Shown here one piece after another: positions 1 through 6,331 of a DNA stretch of 64,000 bases. The DNA is from Tolypothrix sp. FACHB-123 (GTDB lineage Bacteria > Cyanobacteriota > Cyanobacteriia > Cyanobacteriales > Nostocaceae). Each line of letters begins with the position of its first letter. Within the stretch, counting starts at the first letter, position 1. Under the pieces are notes generated by a model. It had not been told where the DNA came from. It did not search any database and was given only the letters and a program-made list of their open reading frames with translations. The position numbers were made by a program, and so were the translations under genes. Location of the stretch: contig NZ_JACJRE010000024.1 of the NCBI RefSeq assembly GCF_014697075.1, positions 1-64,000 of the forward strand, given 5' to 3'.

Positions 1-43
1 ATTCTACTTTGAGCATCCCTGCTTCATTCTCCACTACACCCAT
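1..43 (-). CDS. possible 5' end of a gene leaving the window
   Basis: Reading the minus strand from an ATG at 43 gives 14 open codons (MGVVENEAGMLKVE) to the window edge. There is no clear ribosome binding site and nothing recognisable in so short a piece. It would be transcribed in the same direction as the response regulator at 236-706. This is only a possibility; the ATG may be chance. Confidence 0.25.
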   Translation of the reverse strand, partial: MGVVENEAGMLKVE

Positions 44-235
44 TTATTTACAGTAATATATTTTCTTGGGAAACTCCAGTTCTCAAAATGGACGAGGTTT
101 AGCTATAAAATTAGACTAATTCAAACCATAATTGCGACAGATGAATTGACAGAACCTATATCTAGGCAAGAATTTCCAATCCAAAATCTAAAATCCAAAA
201 TCTAAAATGGCATTAGGCGATCGCTTTCTGGATTT

Positions 236-706
236 TTATTGATATGATTGAGGCGCAATTTTATTTTTATTTATCAAATGCTTAATTTCTGTTAATAAAA
301 TCGTTGGCTCTACAGGCTTACTTACATAACTTTGAAAACCAGAAGCCAGAGCTATGCTGCGACTTTCGTCAGAACTAAGAGCAGTTAAAGCTATAGCTGG
401 GATCTCTTTTTGTTCATAAATACCACCTTCTCTAATTTGGCGAATTAGAGAATAACCATCCATTTCTGGCATGGCAATATCAGAAATTAAAATATCAAAT
501 TTTGATTGTTTAATTGTTTCCAAAGCTTGGGACACCGACATTGCTGTTTTTACTTCCAAGCCAATATTTTCTAGGATAAAAGTAGTGAGAATCAAGCTAT
601 CTTCATTATCATCTACTAATAAAACTCGCAAGCCGTCTAGAGATTGAAAGTCTTTTGTATCTTCTTGAAGATGTGAATTGTCGGCGTTACTTGTCATTGT
701 TAACAT
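236..706 (-). CDS. CheY-like response regulator (single receiver domain)
   Basis: A 156-residue protein made of one receiver domain after a short polar N-terminus of about 25 residues. The acidic pocket (LLVDDNEDS), the phospho-acceptor aspartate in SDIAMPEMDGY, the conserved Thr in IALTA and the Lys in SKPVEP are all present, so it should be phosphorylatable. There is no output domain, so it probably acts through protein contact or as a phosphorelay intermediate. Its sequence resembles the receivers fused to the ends of cyanobacterial hybrid kinases, such as the one at 46185-50906. Two ATGs are possible, at 706 and 697. A GGAGG lies only three bases before the first and twelve before the second, so the choice is uncertain. 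The partner kinase is not evident here. Confidence 0.9.
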   Translation of the reverse strand: MLTMTSNADNSHLQEDTKDFQSLDGLRVLLVDDNEDSLILTTFILENIGLEVKTAMSVSQALETIKQSKFDILISDIAMPEMDGYSLIRQIREGGIYEQKEIPAIALTALSSDESRSIALASGFQSYVSKPVEPTILLTEIKHLINKNKIAPQSYQ

Positions 707-890
707 GTGCCTCCTTAGTTGCCTGCATCAATTACGGAGGAACTCCCAAGAGACAGCTATTATCTAACTGCCTCTTGGGAATCTAACAACAAGCTACCAC
801 AACATTAGGCATCTACCAGGTGAAATATTTGTTGCTCAATGCAATATTCAACCTATATAAGCCTTTATTAGCAGTTATGAATCTTTTAAA

Positions 891-996
891 GGCGGGTGCG
901 GGGATTGAACCCGCTATCCCCACAATGGTGGAGATACAACCGATAACCCTAAGTTCTTCGTCCTAAAAGGCAAGTTGCGAACTAGGATAACCCGCC
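891..996 (-). ncRNA. tRNA-like / Y-RNA-like chimera A (downstream of Ro60 gene)
   Basis: On the minus strand the 7-bp acceptor stem GGCGGGT/ACCCGCC and a T arm (GCGGG, loop TTCAATC, CCCGC) are intact. No D arm is present: directly after the acceptor comes the hairpin shared with five other elements here. Its lower stem is CCTA-GTTC with GAAC-T-TAGG, its Ro-like motif is CTTGCC opposite GGACGAAG, and then comes the invariant AGGGTTATCG. A 9-bp stem with the four-base loop CATT replaces the anticodon arm, so there is no anticodon. CCA is not encoded. It is the only family member lying 3' of the Ro60 gene. It cannot decode, and I infer a Y-RNA-like role. Confidence 0.75.
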
Positions 997-1090
997 ATGT
1001 AGTATAAATTCTCAAAGATGAACGCGGATACAGGAGCACAGGAAGCACAAGAAGCAGAGGAAGCAGAGGGAGCAAAAGAGATATTTAATC

Positions 1091-1150
1091 AATGCCCCAT
1101 ACCCAATGTCCAATGCCCCATGCCCAATGTCCAATACCCCATGCCCCATT
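1091..1150. repeat. heptanucleotide STRR (CCCAATG / CCCCATG type)
   Basis: About eight imperfect 7-base units of the CCCAATG/CCCCATG/TCCAATG kind, ending at the stop codon of the Ro60 gene. Just before it (about 1030-1078) is a purine-rich stretch with a roughly 9-base GGAAGCAGA-like period. Heptanucleotide STRRs are a known feature of heterocystous cyanobacteria. Confidence 0.8.
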
Positions 1151-2755
1151 TTAAACTTCACCAGTAGCTAGCATCTGGATAATGCGAGGCGTTCCTGGAT
1201 CGAATCCAGCTAAATCCCAAGATAGGGGATCTTTTGGATCTACTAAGGTAATGTTGTAAGGTGCCAAAGTGACATACACTGCCTTAGCATTGGGATTCAC
1301 CTTCTCGCGGTACTGCGCCAAGGCTTGACTAGGATGCTTATAACCAGCCCATGACTCGTTATCTGTCCAAAAGCAAATGACATCGGCTTTGAACTTATTT
1401 TGAATCATCCAATCGTAAGCTACAGAAGCATCTGTACCACCAAAGTTTTGATTGCTAGCTTTTTTTATTGCAGAACTAAAAGTATCTTTGGCAGTGATAC
1501 CTAATTCTCTAAATTCCGTTGCAAAGCCGCGAATCATGTAGTTTTTCTCAGCTTTGGCTGTGACTAGCGCCATTGTAGTGGCAATTTCACAACAGCTTAA
1601 GCCAACTGAATCAACCACACCCCAAGACATAGAGCCAGATACATCCACAGCGTGCATAAAAACTTTACCTGTGGGCTGTACAACATCAAAAGATAGTTCT
1701 AGCGCCTTTTCTAAAATATCTACAATCCGAGGAACTGGTTCCCATGTTTTCTGGCTGCGTCCTAATTTCCCACCAGATTGATAAGTTTTCAAAGCTTTTA
1801 AAACATCTATCGGATGGATACGACCTTTACGCAGATGTTCTTGCTTGTTGAGAACGCTTTCTACTCGCAAAATATTAGCACTTTCATCAGCGCGTAATAC
1901 ACCTAATTCTGTCAAGGAACCAAGGTTACGCAGCATTGCGCCAATAGGCATTTCTTGGAAAAGTAACTGCCAAGCTTGCTGATCCATTTTACCTACAGGG
2001 GCAGCCATTTCGTGAGTTAGACGGCCTTGGGCGATCGCTGTATGAGTTTCGCTAGGATTGCGCTTGAGCCACTCATACCACCAAATCTGCGCCAACGCTT
2101 CGGAGGGAATATCGGCTGGTAAATCTTCCCAACCTTTGACAACCCACTTATATAATTGGCGGTGATTTTCTGTAGGTGGTTTGACATGGAATAACCGCAA
2201 TGCATCTCGATGAGAAAAGCCTTGACGCTGTTGATATTTCAACAATTGATAAGCCAAACCTTTAATATCATCACGAGATAGCCAAGTTTTCCCAGCTTCA
2301 CGCACTACCTTACCAAATCCGCGCAGAGATTTAGTGTAGTTCAGCCATTCGTAGAAGTGGCTACCTGTACGTACAACTTGCCCAAATATCTCACCAAACG
2401 CCTTTTTAGCTTCTGGTGTTTCACCCATCGATAGCAGCACTAATGCTAATATTGGCGCACTGTTGTTGATGGCGCGTCCATCGCTAGCATAGAGAATTTC
2501 CTCAGCAACCCGCCCTGGATTTTCCGCCACAGCTTGTTTGATAACGGCAACAAAATCTTCTGTTAATTGCTGCTTTCCGGCGTAGTAAGTGCTTTTTGCC
2601 GTACCAATCAATAGACAACGGCGCAGCATTTTCCAAATACCCGCATCAAACATATAGCCGCCGGAACGTCCTTGAATCATCTCTGCTTCCCTTCCGGGGA
2701 TAGGCTGAGTTTGCGGTGTATTAGTTTTCTTTTTAGTAAAAAAATTATAATTCAT
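1151..2755 (-). CDS. rsr: Ro60 orthologue (TROVE domain plus vWA domain)
   Basis: A 534-residue protein. The N-terminal two-thirds is a TROVE domain: ALVLLSMGET, the FYEWLNYTKSLRGFG region and YQQRQGFSHRDALRLFHVKP match the animal Ro60 pattern KYKQRNGWSHKDLLRL. The C-terminal third is a von Willebrand A domain with a complete MIDAS motif, DVSGSMS, and TDNESW further on. Ro60 proteins are ring-shaped and bind misfolded RNAs and Y RNAs; bacterial orthologues are guided by Y RNAs, for example to polynucleotide phosphorylase. I start it at the ATG at 2755 (MNYNFFTKKK), preceded by GGGAGA; the open frame further upstream runs through an RNA gene. Five tRNA/Y-RNA-like genes lie directly upstream on the same strand and one downstream, which fits a ribonucleoprotein operon. 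The gene symbol follows bacterial usage. Confidence 0.93.
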   Translation of the reverse strand: MNYNFFTKKKTNTPQTQPIPGREAEMIQGRSGGYMFDAGIWKMLRRCLLIGTAKSTYYAGKQQLTEDFVAVIKQAVAENPGRVAEEILYASDGRAINNSAPILALVLLSMGETPEAKKAFGEIFGQVVRTGSHFYEWLNYTKSLRGFGKVVREAGKTWLSRDDIKGLAYQLLKYQQRQGFSHRDALRLFHVKPPTENHRQLYKWVVKGWEDLPADIPSEALAQIWWYEWLKRNPSETHTAIAQGRLTHEMAAPVGKMDQQAWQLLFQEMPIGAMLRNLGSLTELGVLRADESANILRVESVLNKQEHLRKGRIHPIDVLKALKTYQSGGKLGRSQKTWEPVPRIVDILEKALELSFDVVQPTGKVFMHAVDVSGSMSWGVVDSVGLSCCEIATTMALVTAKAEKNYMIRGFATEFRELGITAKDTFSSAIKKASNQNFGGTDASVAYDWMIQNKFKADVICFWTDNESWAGYKHPSQALAQYREKVNPNAKAVYVTLAPYNITLVDPKDPLSWDLAGFDPGTPRIIQMLATGEV

Positions 2756-2791
2756 GACTTCATCTCCCGGCCCTTGCGGGCAAAAATGAAA

Positions 2792-2917
2792 GGTGGCAGG
2801 GCAGGACTCGAACCTGCGACATCCCGCTTGGAAGGCGATAACCCTCATTCTTCGGCCTTTACAGGCAAGGGGTGAACAAGGATGTTTTAGGCGCTCTACC
2901 ACTGAGCTACCTGCCAC
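2792..2917 (-). ncRNA. tRNA-like / Y-RNA-like chimera B
   Basis: The acceptor stem GTGGCAG/CTGCCAC, D arm (GCTC, loop AGTGGTA, GAGC) and T arm (GCAGG, TTCGAGT, CCTGC) are canonical. Between D arm and T arm lie the inserted hairpin and a Gly-like anticodon hairpin with loop CTTCCAA (anticodon TCC). The insert has lower stem CCTTGTTC/GAATGAGG, the motif CTTGCC opposite GGCCGAAG with one bulged C, and a GTAA tetraloop between GCCT and AGGC. ACATCC and GGATGT can pair around both hairpins, making a three-way junction. CCA is not encoded. It ends only 36 bases before the Ro60 start codon, so Ro60 mRNA and this RNA are probably cut from one transcript. Confidence 0.78.
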
Positions 2918-2949
2918 ATACAGAATTTTGGATTTTGGATTTTAAATTT

Positions 2950-3090
2950 TGGTGGATGAGGCAGGATTTGAACCTACAACCTTTGAAGTTGCGATAACCC
3001 TCGAATCGTCGGCCTTTTCAGGCAAGGTTGTGAACCAAGGACTATGGGTGTTAACCCATCCAATGCTCTACCAGATTGAGCTACCCATCC
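2950..3090 (-). ncRNA. tRNA-like / Y-RNA-like chimera C
   Basis: The acceptor stem GGATGGG/CTCATCC (one G-U), the D arm, the T arm (GTAGG, TTCAAAT, CCTGC) and an encoded CCA end are present. An anticodon stem TTGGA/TTCAA and a normal five-base variable loop can be drawn, but the seven-base anticodon loop is replaced by an insert of about 70 bases. The insert holds a small hairpin ATGGGT/ACCCAT and the shared Y-like hairpin: CCTTG paired with CGAGG, CTTGCC opposite GGCCGA, and a GAAA tetraloop between GCCT and AGGC. It is almost identical to element D, so the two arose by recent tandem duplication. As written it could not decode. Confidence 0.8.
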
Positions 3091-3144
3091 ATATAAAAAT
3101 TCAGAACTTGTACTAAGTTTGTCGGATGATTCAAAATTAAATTT

Positions 3145-3285
3145 TGGCGGATGGGGCAGGAATTGAACCTGCAACTTTTGAATTGACGATAACCCTCGAA
3201 TCGTCGGCCTTTTCAGGCAAGGTTGTGAACCAAGGACTATGGGTGTTAACCCATTCAACGCTCTACCAAATTGAGCTACCCATCC
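3145..3285 (-). ncRNA. tRNA-like / Y-RNA-like chimera D
   Basis: The tandem near-duplicate of element C. Acceptor GGATGGG/CCCATCC is fully paired, the discriminator is G, and CCA is encoded. The D arm is GCTC, AATTTGGTA, GAGC and the T arm is GCAGG, TTCAATT, CCTGC. The anticodon stem is TTGAA/TTCAA; compared with C (TTGGA/TTCAA) a G-U becomes A-U, which keeps the pairing. The anticodon loop is replaced by the same two hairpins as in C, including the GAAA-capped Y-like hairpin and the invariant AGGGTTATCG. Confidence 0.8.
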
Positions 3286-3311
3286 ATGCAAGAATTCAAA
3301 ATTAGATTGTT

Positions 3312-3433
3312 GGTGGTGGAGCGGGAATCGAACCCGCGATCGCTCGAACCTAAATCGATAACCCTCAATTCGTCGGCCTTTGCAGGCAAAAGGTGAATAA
3401 GGATAAGCGCCTTACCACTTGGCTACCCACCAC
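3312..3433 (-). ncRNA. tRNA-like / Y-RNA-like chimera E (Gln-like body)
   Basis: Acceptor GTGGTGG/CCACCAC, a D-arm region like bacterial tRNA-Gln (GTAGCCAAGTGGTAAGGC) and T arm GCGGG, TTCGATT, CCCGC. The shared hairpin follows the D arm: CCTTATTC with GAATTGAGG (one bulged T), CTTTTGCC opposite GGCCGACG, and a GCAA tetraloop between GCCT and AGGC. A separate hairpin TCGA, loop TTTAGGT, TCGA stands where the anticodon arm would be. Its loop resembles tRNA-Gln (TTTTGGT) with the middle anticodon base changed, giving TAG instead of TTG. CCA is not encoded. The Gln-like body with an altered anticodon argues against decoding. Confidence 0.77.
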
Positions 3434-3468
3434 ATAAAAATTCAAAATTTAAAAAATTAGGTTTGATT

Positions 3469-3604
3469 GTAGCGGAGCAGGATTTTCACCTACACCTCCA
3501 GAACTAAAATCAAGGATTTTTGTTGTTAAGTAATTTGCGATAACCCTCGATATGTCGGCCCTGACGGGCAAGGTGGGCGCTCTGGTATTTGAGCTATCCG
3601 CTAC
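3469..3604 (-). ncRNA. tRNA-like / Y-RNA-like chimera F (most diverged, first in cluster)
   Basis: Acceptor stem GTAGCGG/CCGCTAC and D arm GCTC, AAATACCA, GAGC are intact. The T stem GTAGG/CCTGC forms with one G-U, but the loop TGAAAAT lacks the TTC start. The shared hairpin is shortened: upper stem GCCC/GGGC around GTCA (a compensated change from GCCT/AGGC), CTTGCC opposite GGCCGA, then the invariant AGGGTTATCG. An AT-rich hairpin (AAAATC/GATTTT) fills the anticodon region. It is the promoter-proximal member and may be decaying. Confidence 0.65.
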
Positions 3605-3653
3605 GGTTAACAGTTAAAAGCTTACTCCTTTGGGAATGTCGCCTTGTATTATT

Positions 3654-3682
3654 AATGTAATACATGTAGTATCGAGTGTCAA
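3654..3682 (-). promoter_or_regulatory. promoter for the tRNA/Y-RNA-like cluster
   Basis: On the minus strand a perfect -35 TTGACA (3682-3677) is followed by a 17-base spacer and TACATT (3659-3654; four of six -10 positions). Transcription would start near 3646, about 40 bases before chimera F, and run through F, E, D, C and B into the Ro60 gene. Confidence 0.6.
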
Positions 3683-3840
3683 GTATCTCGGACGCTAATT
3701 TTGTAATTTATTGTTTAAACAAACCAGCAAGTTACAAATACAGCAGTTTTCATACCATTTCTCGAAATCTCAGCTAAAGATAATTCTCTCTCTAGGATTG
3801 CTTTTGCCCTGCGAAGTATAGATAAACACTGTAGTATCTA

Positions 3841-4036
3841 TTTTTGCCAATAATTGCTAATGGCAAAAAATACTTTTTTTGGCAAAAATATTGATTTAAC
3901 GTCACTACAGCCTAGATATTTTGTCAATTGTTCAGTTGGTTTACAGTGTATAAAAATTATTGATGTTATATTTTTCCAACAAATTTGCCGTGAGTTTGCC
4001 AAAATATACAAAAAAATGTCACAATTTTTGCCAAGA
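3841..4036. repeat. repeated TTTTTGCCA / TGGCAAAAA motifs in an intergenic region
   Basis: A near-perfect inverted repeat TTTTTGCCA...TGGCAAAAA (3841-3869, 11-base loop) is followed by another TGGCAAAAA near 3880 and TTTGCCA half-sites near 3996 and 4028. This AT-rich stretch lies upstream of the plus-strand gene at 4075. The motifs could be operator half-sites; no regulator is identified. I see no convincing gene in 3683-4074. Confidence 0.45.
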
Positions 4037-4074
4037 TAATAGTTATTTCTTTTTTCACAATTCACTTGGCAGCA

Positions 4075-4842
4075 ATGAGCATGAGTGAAAAGACATTAGA
4101 AGGCAGCGGGAAGGCTTTTCTCGTTCTGCTTTTGCCCATCTCGTTTTTGATTATTTTCCTGGTAACTACTTGGAAATTTTTACTAGCTTTGATTTTCTTG
4201 CTAACGGGCTTCAATCTTTGGCAATGGCGTCAATGGCAAAATTGGTGTGCGCAAGTTAATCCAATTTTCAATCGTCTAGTTTTGGACAATCAAGGTAAAG
4301 TCACACCGATGGACTTGGCAATTAAGGGTAATTTTTCGGGAACAGTCGCCAAACGTTACCTAGATACGAAAGCCAGCGAATTTGGTGCGAGTATTCAGAA
4401 TTTGGAAGATGGCAATCTGGTTTATTACTTTATTAATGCCACCATTTTGGGAAGCATACTCGAAAGTAGTGAGCCAGTTAAAGAACTTACGGCTAAATCA
4501 TTTGTCCAAACTGCGCCTGTATTGCTAGCACCAACGCTACCACAGACGCAGCCTGAAGCCGAAGAAGCCGAAAAAGCAGCAGCAGAAACTGAAGCTGAAT
4601 TGTTACCCCCGGTAACTCATGAAGCTGTTACAGTACCTTTGGAAAAACAGTTAGTTTTTGGCTCTCTGATTCAATCAGAACTGGCTAAGAGATTAAATGT
4701 TTATTCCAGTACTGTATATAAACGGCGCAACGATCCTGATTTTCCGGAATGGAGTCGCAGCCGCGATCCTGATGGTATTGCTTGGTCATTTTCTCGGAGA
4801 AATAAAGAGTTTTTCCCTTTGGAAGAAGAAGATAAAAGTTAA
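4075..4842 (+). CDS. membrane protein with C-terminal HTH-like region, function unknown
   Basis: A 255-residue protein. Two hydrophobic segments fill residues 13-50, then come a soluble middle domain, a charged linker (EEAEKAAAETEAE) around 165-180, and a C-terminal stretch of about 55 residues. That stretch reads SELAKRLNVYSSTVYKRR and then DPDGIAW, which looks like a small helix-turn-helix DNA-recognition unit of the excisionase kind. I do not recognise the middle domain. The first open codon is a TTG at 4066, but ATG at 4075 (MSMSEK) is likelier; ATG 4081 is also possible. It would be a membrane-anchored protein with a cytoplasmic DNA-binding tail, if the HTH reading is right. The repeated TTGCCA motifs upstream are possible sites. 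Confidence 0.7.
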   Translation: MSMSEKTLEGSGKAFLVLLLPISFLIIFLVTTWKFLLALIFLLTGFNLWQWRQWQNWCAQVNPIFNRLVLDNQGKVTPMDLAIKGNFSGTVAKRYLDTKASEFGASIQNLEDGNLVYYFINATILGSILESSEPVKELTAKSFVQTAPVLLAPTLPQTQPEAEEAEKAAAETEAELLPPVTHEAVTVPLEKQLVFGSLIQSELAKRLNVYSSTVYKRRNDPDFPEWSRSRDPDGIAWSFSRRNKEFFPLEEEDKS

Positions 4843-5014
4843 AATTAGCAACTTTAATTGTCTTACTTTTGCCAAGGAAAAAATATCAACAATCAGCCCA
4901 CAGTGAGGAGTTTTTCCGATGGGATTTAAATTAGCCCATTTCTGGAATGCGTGAGTTTGAGTTGCGGAATAAATCCCAACTCAAACTTGCAAAAATCATC
5001 ACTGCGTCATTTTG

Positions 5015-6157
5015 TCAATTTTTAGCTTTTGCTGCTAAACCGACAGCAGCATTAATAGAAGTTAATCCGCTTTCTTCTAACTTAGAAAGTAAACCTGTGA
5101 GAATGCGGCGTACCATCATCGGGCCTTCGTAAATCCAGCCTGTGTAAACCTGAATCAGGCTAGCACCAGCAGTAATTTTTTCCCAAGCATCGGCTGCGGA
5201 AAAGATACCACCAACGCCAATAATGGGCAATTGCCCTTGGGTTTGCTGCCAAATAAAACGAATTACTTCGGTTGAGCGATCGCGTAATGGTGCGCCGCTA
5301 ATTCCACCAGCTTCTTCTTGTACAGGCTTGCCAGTTTTAGCAATAATTTGAGTTTTCAGCAAATCGCGGCGAATAGTCGTGTTAGTGGCAATTAACCCGG
5401 CAATTTGATAGGTATGAGCCAAAGTAATAATATCCGCGATCGCTTCCCATTCTAAATCGGGTGCTATCTTGACAAAAATCGGCTTTCGTGTTTTATTGTC
5501 TTGTTGCAATAAATCCAAAATAGAGCCGAGCATGGCTGCATCTTGGAGCGATCGCAACCCTGGCGTATTCGGGGAAGAAACATTGACTACAAAATAGTCT
5601 CCCAAATCCTGAAGTAAACGAAAACTATTGAGGTAATCGTTTGCAGCATCTTCGAGGGGGGTAACCTTAGATTTACCTAAATTTATACCGATAGGTATGC
5701 GCTGATTTAATTCTTGTTTCCCTTGTGCTAATCTTGCCGCCATTGCTGCTGCACCGCTATTATTAAAGCCCATGCGATTGAGGACAGCTTGGTCTAAAGG
5801 TAAGCGAAACAATCGAGGACGAGGATTGCCTGGTTGGGGAACAAATGTTACCGTTCCTAATTCAGTAAAACCAAAACCAAAACTTGACCAAAGCTGGGTA
5901 GCAAGACCATCCTTGTCAAACCCAGCTGCTAAACCTAAAGGATTGGGAAAGTTTAGACCAAATAGATTTTGTTCTAAACGGGGGTCATATAAACATAATG
6001 ACTGCTCAAGGAAGTGTTTCACCCAGCTAGCAGGGGGGCGATCGCTTGTTTGGGATAGCCAACCAAGAGTGTTAATTGTCTTGTGGTGTAACCACTCTGG
6101 ATCTGCTTTAAGCAGATTAAACAAAAGTGGTCTAATTGCTAATTGATAAATATCCAT
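5015..6157 (-). CDS. pyrD: dihydroorotate dehydrogenase (quinone), class 2
   Basis: Oxidises dihydroorotate to orotate with FMN in pyrimidine synthesis, passing electrons to the quinone pool. The protein shows the class 2 N-terminal membrane-associating helix ([16 protein letters not shown]), [13 protein letters not shown], the FMN-binding core with [11 protein letters not shown] (catalytic Ser region), KIAPDL and the C-terminal [15 protein letters not shown] and [13 protein letters not shown]. Length (380 residues from this start) is normal. I choose the ATG at 6157 ([10 protein letters not shown]) because that is where class 2 enzymes usually begin; an ATG at 6184 would add nine residues. 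It stands alone between divergent and convergent neighbours. Confidence 0.95.
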   Translation of the reverse strand: MDIYQLAIRPLLFNLLKADPEWLHHKTINTLGWLSQTSDRPPASWVKHFLEQSLCLYDPRLEQNLFGLNFPNPLGLAAGFDKDGLATQLWSSFGFGFTELGTVTFVPQPGNPRPRLFRLPLDQAVLNRMGFNNSGAAAMAARLAQGKQELNQRIPIGINLGKSKVTPLEDAANDYLNSFRLLQDLGDYFVVNVSSPNTPGLRSLQDAAMLGSILDLLQQDNKTRKPIFVKIAPDLEWEAIADIITLAHTYQIAGLIATNTTIRRDLLKTQIIAKTGKPVQEEAGGISGAPLRDRSTEVIRFIWQQTQGQLPIIGVGGIFSAADAWEKITAGASLIQVYTGWIYEGPMMVRRILTGLLSKLEESGLTSINAAVGLAAKAKN

Positions 6158-6196
6158 GTCAATTGGAGTTAGGGCATTAGACATTGGTCTTTAGTC

Positions 6197-6229
6197 ATTT
6201 GTCCACAGTCAACAGTCAACAGTCAACAA
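6197..6229. repeat. heptanucleotide STRR (AGTCAAC)
   Basis: Three to four units of AGTCAAC between the divergent pyrD and multi-GAF genes. Confidence 0.75.
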
Positions 6230-6331
6230 TATTTTCCAGGTAAACTTTCCCTATATCCCCATTTTTAGATGTTATTTTTAACTGCAATTTAGTATCATGG
6301 TGCATTTCTGGGCATCTTATATATTACAAGT

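Noticed and set aside
2753-2917. N-terminal extension of the Ro60 protein
   Set aside because: The open frame upstream of ATG 2755 runs through chimera B; GGGAGA and family length support 2755.
2974-3291. Minus-strand open frame across chimeras C and D
   Set aside because: It is explained by the duplicated tRNA-like RNAs; the repeated WVAQ-GRAL pattern is just translated D-arm sequence.
891-3604. Ordinary tRNA genes or group I intron-containing tRNAs
   Set aside because: The insert is only about 45 bases, has none of the conserved group I core, and in several elements no decoding anticodon would remain.
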